9,677 bases of DNA from an uncultured Gammaproteobacteria bacterium (GTDB lineage: Bacteria; Pseudomonadota; Gammaproteobacteria; Steroidobacterales; GCA-2729495), in the NCBI GenBank assembly GCA_937958785.1, contig CALGMY010000125.1, positions 1 through 9,677 on the forward strand, read 5' to 3'. Position 1 is the stretch's first letter; each line of letters starts with the position of its first letter. Below, one piece after another: positions 6,040 through 9,677 of the stretch. The position numbers and the translations under genes were made by a program. The notes below the pieces were generated by a model. The model saw nothing but the letters and a program-made list of their open reading frames with translations. It had not been told where the DNA came from and did not search any database.

Positions 6040-7424
6040 CAGCGCCCTCCCGGGGTGAAGAAACGGGTCACGTGGCTGGCCTCCAGGCTGGCGTCGTCGG
6101 TGGCCCGCACCGCGACCTCGAGCTCGCGGGGCGCCCGGGCGAGGTCGCCCGGTGCCACCCGCAGCCGGGCGGGGACGGCCCGCACCTCGCCCGCGGCCAC
6201 CTGGACCGACTCGGCATCCACCTGGAAGACCCCGGCCGGCTCGGCCGAGATCACGTAGTAGTGGGGGCGCTCGTCCTTGTTCAGGATGCGCAGGCTGTAC
6301 ACGTTCTCGACGGTGCCATCCGGCAGCACCCGGTAGAGCGCATTGCGGTCGCGGATGATGTCGAGCCCGATGGGCTGGCGCTGGCTCAGCGAGACCACGA
6401 ACCCGACCGCGAGCAGCAACAGCAGGGTGCCGTAGACCAGCACCCGGGGACGGGTGTAGTTCGTCTTGCGACCCGCCAGCTCCTGCTCGGTGGCATAGCG
6501 GATGAGCCCGGTCCGGTAGCCCACCCGGGTCATCACGTCGTCGCAGGCGTCCACGCAGGCGGCGCAGGCGATGCACTCGTACTGCAGCCCCTTGCGGATG
6601 TCGATGCCGGTGGGGCAGACCTGCACACAGATCGTGCAATCCACGCAGTCGCCGAGGCCGACGGCCTTCGGATCCACGCCGCGCTTCCGGGCACCCCGCG
6701 GCTCGCCGCGTCCCGGATCGTAGGACACGATCAGGGTGTCGTGGTCGAACATGGCGCTCTGGAACCGGGCGTAGGGGCACATGTAGCGGCAGACCTGCTC
6801 CCGCAGGAAGCCGGCATTGCCGTAGGTCGCGAAGCCGTAGAAGAGGATCCAGAACGTTTCCCAGCCACCCAGCTGGAAAGCCACCAGGTTCGCGGCGAGT
6901 TCCCGGGCGGGCGAGAAGAAGGCCACGAAGCTGAAACCGGTCAGCGCGGCGAAGCCGATCCACAGGAACTGCTTCGCCCCCTTGCGCAGCACCCACTCGC
7001 GGGTCCAGGGCGCCCGGTCGAGCTTGAGGCGCTGGGGGCGGTCACCCTCGACCAGCCGCTCGAGTCCCAGGAAGGCCTCGGTCCAGACCGTCTGGGGGCA
7101 GGCGTAGCCGCACCAGACCCTGCCGGCGACGGCGGTGACGAAGAACAGCGTGAGGGCGGCGAGGATCAGCAGCCAGGTCAGGTAGAGGAAATCCTGGGGC
7201 CAGAGGGTCAGCCCGAACAGGTAGAACTTGCGCGCCGGCAGGTCGAAGAGCACTGCCTGCCGGCCGTTCCACTGGAGCCAGGGCAGGCCATAGAAGACGC
7301 CCAGCAGGACGAAGGCCGCCAGGGTCCGCAGGCGCGCGAAGCGGCCGGACACCTCCCGGGGATAGACCTTCCGGTGGGCCTCGTAGAGCGAGACTGCGCC
7401 GGCGCCAGCCGTGCCATCGTTCAA
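6039..7424 (-). CDS. ccoG: CcoG/RdxA/FixG-type cbb3 oxidase accessory ferredoxin-like membrane protein
   Basis: This 461-residue protein begins with the typical VSLYEAHRKVYPREVSGRF segment. It has several membrane helices (about 35-50, 80-100, 150-170, 185-203 and 326-346). Cys pairs CGYACP (105, 109) and CRYMCP (212, 216) flank the membrane part. A bis-4Fe4S ferredoxin domain follows with CVDCTICVQVCP (260, 263, 266, 270) and CIACAACVDAC (284, 287, 290, 294). The C-terminal ~110 residues are an Ig-like periplasmic domain. CcoG is described as a cupric reductase that reduces Cu(II) to Cu(I) ahead of CcoI-dependent supply to cbb3. The start is an unusual TTG at 7424: it is the first possible start after the in-frame TGA at 7431-7433, it overlaps the upstream stop as TTGA, and GAAGG lies 9 nt upstream; no other start precedes the conserved VSLYEA motif. 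Confidence 0.95.
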   Translation of the reverse strand: MNDGTAGAGAVSLYEAHRKVYPREVSGRFARLRTLAAFVLLGVFYGLPWLQWNGRQAVLFDLPARKFYLFGLTLWPQDFLYLTWLLILAALTLFFVTAVAGRVWCGYACPQTVWTEAFLGLERLVEGDRPQRLKLDRAPWTREWVLRKGAKQFLWIGFAALTGFSFVAFFSPARELAANLVAFQLGGWETFWILFYGFATYGNAGFLREQVCRYMCPYARFQSAMFDHDTLIVSYDPGRGEPRGARKRGVDPKAVGLGDCVDCTICVQVCPTGIDIRKGLQYECIACAACVDACDDVMTRVGYRTGLIRYATEQELAGRKTNYTRPRVLVYGTLLLLLAVGFVVSLSQRQPIGLDIIRDRNALYRVLPDGTVENVYSLRILNKDERPHYYVISAEPAGVFQVDAESVQVAAGEVRAVPARLRVAPGDLARAPRELEVAVRATDDASLEASHVTRFFTPGGR

Positions 7425-7735
7425 GGGCCGTCACCTTCGCCAGGCGGGCATTCCTGCAGGTAGCCGGTCAGCAGGCCGGCCACGGCCGCCACCGCCCAGT
7501 ACAGGAAGAAGCCAATGCTGTAGATGCCGGTACGGGAGAGCCACCACCCCGATGATTCGGGCTGCTCGTACGCGACACCGTCGATGATCACCTGGGGATC
7601 CAGGGCTGCAAACGTGAACATGGTGCCAACGCACGCCGCGAGGAAGGATGACCAGCCCACCGCCGCCGCCAGGCGCATGCGCGGCGGCCAGCGGCGCACT
7701 ACCGGCAGTTCATCCTCCACCTGCTGCTGATCCAT
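7421..7735 (-). CDS. Uncharacterised two-helix membrane protein in the cco operon
   Basis: I do not recognise a named family. The 104-residue protein has a charged cytoplasmic N-terminus (QQQVEDELPVVRRWPPRMR) and a hydrophobic helix at about 22-45 (AAAVGWSSFLAACVGTMFTFAAL). A predicted periplasmic loop of about 25 residues (DPQVIIDGVAYEQPESSGWW) is followed by a second helix with the motif LSRTGIYSIGFFLYW (about 67-93). The tail is short and acidic. It contains two Cys (35, 96) but no CxxC or His cluster that would mark a metal site. The start ATG is at 7735, preceded by GGGGGAA at 7742-7748; it begins 26 bp inside the end of ccoP and its stop overlaps the ccoG start. I recall comparable unnamed proteins at this place in other gammaproteobacterial cco operons, from memory only. 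A role in cbb3 assembly or stability is an inference from position. Confidence 0.85.
   Translation of the reverse strand: MDQQQVEDELPVVRRWPPRMRLAAAVGWSSFLAACVGTMFTFAALDPQVIIDGVAYEQPESSGWWLSRTGIYSIGFFLYWAVAAVAGLLTGYLQECPPGEGDGP
7434..7438 (-). promoter_or_regulatory. Ribosome binding site that supports the TTG start of ccoG
   Basis: On the minus strand, GAAGG precedes the TTG by 9 nt. It lies inside the end of the upstream membrane-protein gene, so ribosomes ending there can re-initiate on ccoG. Confidence 0.6.
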
Positions 7736-8642
7736 CGCGAGTTCCCCCGTCGTTGCCCGAGCCGGCGCTGAGGCTGAGGACGTAGGCCGCGAGCAGGCGC
7801 ACCCGGTCCTTGCCGAGCAGGGCCTCGTGGGCAGGCATCTGCCCCTGGCGGCCCTGGCCGATGGAGACCCGCAGCGCTTCGGCATCGCCACCGTAGAGCC
7901 AGATCGAGTCGGCCAGGTTCGGGGCGCCGAGCAGCGGGTTGCCCCGGGCATCGACCCCATGGCAGGCCACGCAGAACATGGCATACCGGGTGGCACCCGC
8001 CTCCACGAGTTCGGGCCGCGAAGCGGCGCCGGACAGGCTCTGCACGTAAGCTACCACCTCCTCCACCCCGGCGTCGGTCAGGGCGGCCTGCCAGCCCGGC
8101 ATCGCGCCGATGCGGCCGGCGCCGATGGTCGTCACCAGGGTCTCCGGATCGCGGCCCCAGAGCCAGTCCGCGTCCGTGAGGTTCGGGAAACCGGGCGCAC
8201 CGCGGGCATCGGACCCGTGGCAGCCGGCGCAACCGTTGGCCCACAGGCTGCGGGCCTCACCCATGGCGTCCGGGTCCCGGGAGAGATCATCGAGCGTCAT
8301 GGCGGCGAACCGCGCATAGCGGGGCGCCTGCACCTCGCGGGCCGCCTGGACCTCGGCGGCGTGCTGCTTCTGCTGGGACCAGCCGAGCTGGCCGGCGAAA
8401 TTGCCGAGGCCCGGGTACAGGGCGAGGTACACCAGGCTGAAGATCACCGTGAGGATGAACAGCCACACCCACCAGCGCGGCAGCGGGTTGTTGAGTTCCG
8501 TAAGGTCGCCGTCCCACACGTGGGTGGTCTGCTTGGCGGCGTCCGCCGCCACCGCGCGGCCATTGGCCAGCAGCAGCCAGACGGCCCCGGCCACGTTGGC
8601 CAGGGCGACGATCGCAATGAACCAGCTCCAGCCGCTCGTCAT
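7710..8642 (-). CDS. ccoP: cbb3-type cytochrome c oxidase subunit III, di-haem cytochrome c CcoP
   Basis: This 310-residue subunit passes electrons from soluble or membrane c-type cytochromes to CcoO and CcoN. It has two N-terminal transmembrane helices (about 6-26 and 57-77), with the conserved HVWDGDLTELNNPLPRWW segment between them. Two periplasmic cytochrome c domains follow: CAGCH (138-142) and CVACH (224-228), with likely axial Met181 (GAMPGW) and Met269 (GQMPAH). The C-terminus is a Gly/Ser-rich tail of about 18 residues. The two-helix form is one of the known CcoP arrangements. ATG 8642 overlaps the ccoQ stop as ATGA and has GGAG 8 nt upstream. The 3' end overlaps the next small membrane protein gene by 26 bp. 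All haem-binding residues are present. Confidence 0.97.
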   Translation of the reverse strand: MTSGWSWFIAIVALANVAGAVWLLLANGRAVAADAAKQTTHVWDGDLTELNNPLPRWWVWLFILTVIFSLVYLALYPGLGNFAGQLGWSQQKQHAAEVQAAREVQAPRYARFAAMTLDDLSRDPDAMGEARSLWANGCAGCHGSDARGAPGFPNLTDADWLWGRDPETLVTTIGAGRIGAMPGWQAALTDAGVEEVVAYVQSLSGAASRPELVEAGATRYAMFCVACHGVDARGNPLLGAPNLADSIWLYGGDAEALRVSIGQGRQGQMPAHEALLGKDRVRLLAAYVLSLSAGSGNDGGTRDGSAAGGG

Positions 8643-8809
8643 GACCGCATCTCCGTTCCGTCGTCTTCCTCGAGAGGCAGCTTCGAGGCCGCCTCGAAAG
8701 TGTCCCGCGGGCGACGGCCGTAGGCCCAGACCACCACCGCGAGGAATGCCAGGAGCGCGAACAGCGTGGTGACGCCCCGTACCAGGCCCATGTCGATGGC
8801 CGCTTCCAT
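8639..8809 (-). CDS. ccoQ: cbb3-type oxidase small subunit CcoQ
   Basis: This 56-residue protein lies exactly between ccoO and ccoP, in the standard ccoNOQP order. It has an N-terminal stretch MEAAIDMGLVRGVTT, one transmembrane helix (about 13-30, ending in VVVWAYGRR) and a charged cytoplasmic tail, DTFEAASKLPLEEDD. The WAYGRRPRDTFEAAS...LPLEEDD pattern is the typical CcoQ signature. CcoQ stabilises the complex and the interaction of CcoP with the core. It starts at ATG 8809, sharing TGATG with the ccoO stop, with GGGGGAA about 8 nt upstream, and stops in ATGA with ccoP. Confidence 0.93.
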   Translation of the reverse strand: MEAAIDMGLVRGVTTLFALLAFLAVVVWAYGRRPRDTFEAASKLPLEEDDGTEMRS

Positions 8810-9423
8810 CACTCGTTCCCCCAGGTCCGGGACGCCTTGCCGAGGACCTGCATGTAGGCAATGAGCGCATCAAGCTCGGTCCTGCCCTGCACGGCCTCGG
8901 TGGCGCCCGCGACCTCCTCGTCCGTATAGGGCACGCCGGCCAGGCGCAGGGCCCGCATCTTGCGCGGGGTGACGCTGGCGTCCAGCGTGTTCTCCTCCAG
9001 CCAGGGGAAGCCGGGCATGTTGGACTCGGGCACCACGTCCCGGGGATTGCGGAAGTGGATGCGGTGCCATTCATCCGTGTACCGGCCGCCGACCCGGGCG
9101 AGGTCCGGCCCGGTGCGCTTGGAGCCGAACTGGAACGGGTGGTCGTACACCGACTCGCCGGCCAGGGAATAGTGGCCATAGCGCTCGGTCTCCGAACGCA
9201 GCGGGCGCACCATCTGGGAGTGGCAGTTGTAGCAACCTTCCCGGAGGTAGACGTCCCGGCCCTCGAGTTCCAGCGCCGTGTAGGGCTTGATGCCCGGGGC
9301 GGGCGTGGTCGTCTCGGTGGCGAAGTAGAGCGGGATGATCTCCACCAGCCCGGCGACGCTGATGACCAGCGCCGTCAGGACGGCCAGGAGGCCCAGGTTC
9401 TTCTCGATGACATCGTGCTTCAT
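8809..9423 (-). CDS. ccoO: cbb3-type cytochrome c oxidase subunit II, mono-haem cytochrome c CcoO
   Basis: The 204-residue protein starts MKHDVIEKNLGLL, has one N-terminal membrane anchor (about 11-33, ending VEIIPLYF), and then the periplasmic cytochrome c domain with CYNCH (64-68) followed by SQMVRPLRSETERYGHYSLAGE. Met136 in SNMPGFPW is the likely axial ligand. Other conserved CcoO segments are RTGPDLARVGGRY and WHRIHFRNPR. It transfers electrons to the CcoN active site. Start ATG 9423 was preferred over an in-frame start 48 nt upstream, because the protein then begins at the conserved MKHD and has GAGGA (9431-9435) at proper spacing; this site overlaps the ccoN stop codon. The intergenic gap to ccoN is 10 bp. 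Confidence 0.97.
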   Translation of the reverse strand: MKHDVIEKNLGLLAVLTALVISVAGLVEIIPLYFATETTTPAPGIKPYTALELEGRDVYLREGCYNCHSQMVRPLRSETERYGHYSLAGESVYDHPFQFGSKRTGPDLARVGGRYTDEWHRIHFRNPRDVVPESNMPGFPWLEENTLDASVTPRKMRALRLAGVPYTDEEVAGATEAVQGRTELDALIAYMQVLGKASRTWGNE

Positions 9424-9433
9424 GGGGGCTTCC

Positions 9434-9677
9434 TCAGGCTGCCTGGGCCGCCGGGGGCGGAATGACGACATCCACTTCCCGGGCCCGCTGGCCGACCGTG
9501 CGCCAGACGTTCCAGACCATCACGACCATGCCGACCATGATCAGGGCACCGCCCAGGAACCGGATGGCATAGAAGGGATAGGTGGAATTCAGCGACTCCA
9601 CGAAGCTGTAGGTCAGCGTGCCGTCGGCGTTCGTGGCCCGCCACATGAGGCCCTGCATGACGCCGGCGATCCACATG
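9434..9677 (-). CDS. ccoN: cbb3-type cytochrome c oxidase catalytic subunit I CcoN (C-terminal fragment; 5' end outside window)
   Basis: Only the last ~80 residues are inside the window. They carry the typical CcoN ending: MWIAGVMQGLMWRATNADGTLTYSFVE, then the STYPFYAIRFLGGALIMVGMVVMVWNVWRTV helix, and a short tail rich in Pro and Ala. The full subunit binds haem b, haem b3 and CuB and reduces O2; those ligands lie in the missing part. The frame is open to the right edge, and the Met at 9676 is internal, not the start. It leads the cco operon, so the main operon promoter and any FNR/Anr-type site would lie beyond the right edge. Confidence 0.95.
   Translation of the reverse strand, partial: MWIAGVMQGLMWRATNADGTLTYSFVESLNSTYPFYAIRFLGGALIMVGMVVMVWNVWRTVGQRAREVDVVIPPPAAQAA

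Noticed and set aside
6072..7463. 463-codon open frame on the + strand
   Set aside because: It is antisense to ccoG, which has firm 4Fe-4S motifs; the shadow has low-complexity composition and no domain.
8643..9179. N-terminal extension of the CcoP frame into ccoQ and ccoO
   Set aside because: The true CcoP start is ATG 8642 at the first membrane helix; the upstream part is a shadow of ccoO and ccoQ.
1..9677. tRNA, rRNA, CRISPR, insertion sequence or phage elements
   Set aside because: Coding density is nearly complete, with recognised genes throughout; no repeat array, transposase motif or RNA gene signature was seen.

Overview
The window is a very GC-rich (about 70 % by eye), gene-dense stretch of a proteobacterial chromosome. 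The gene set points to an aerobic or microaerophilic proteobacterium, most likely a gammaproteobacterium: a cbb3-type high-affinity terminal oxidase operon with its assembly genes, a FixJ-type regulator, and a PA2778-type C39 peptidase with TPR repeats. No genus can be named safely from the sequence alone. I see no mobile element, CRISPR array, tRNA or rRNA.

Layout. (1) Positions 1-732 (+) hold the 3' part of a PA2778-family cysteine peptidase/TPR gene that begins outside the window. (2) Positions 712-2253 (-) encode a PAS - histidine kinase - receiver hybrid protein; its 3' end overlaps the peptidase gene by 21 bp. (3) A 66-bp divergent gap (2254-2319) separates it from a two-gene operon on the + strand (2320-3608). 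This operon encodes a short FixL-like histidine kinase whose ATP-binding domain is largely missing and a complete FixJ/LuxR-type response regulator that starts inside the kinase stop codon. (4) Positions 3496-9677 (-) form one tightly packed operon, read from right to left: ccoN (C-terminal end only), ccoO, ccoQ, ccoP, an uncharacterised two-helix membrane protein, ccoG, a very short ccoH, ccoI and ccoS. Most junctions overlap by 1-4 bp (TGATG, ATGA, GTGA, TTGA), so translational coupling is likely.

How the genes work together. CcoN, CcoO, CcoQ and CcoP are the structural subunits of the cbb3 cytochrome c oxidase, which reduces O2 at low oxygen tension. CcoG, CcoI, CcoS and CcoH supply and insert copper and stabilise the complex. 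The adjacent PAS hybrid kinase, degenerate kinase and FixJ-type regulator look like a redox- or oxygen-responsive control module for this operon; that link is inferred from position and family resemblance only. Points worth a second look are the kinase without a recognisable ATP-binding core, a perfect 20-bp palindrome at the start of that gene, the 113-bp convergent overlap of ccoS with the response regulator, the 65-residue CcoH, and the unnamed membrane protein between ccoP and ccoG.
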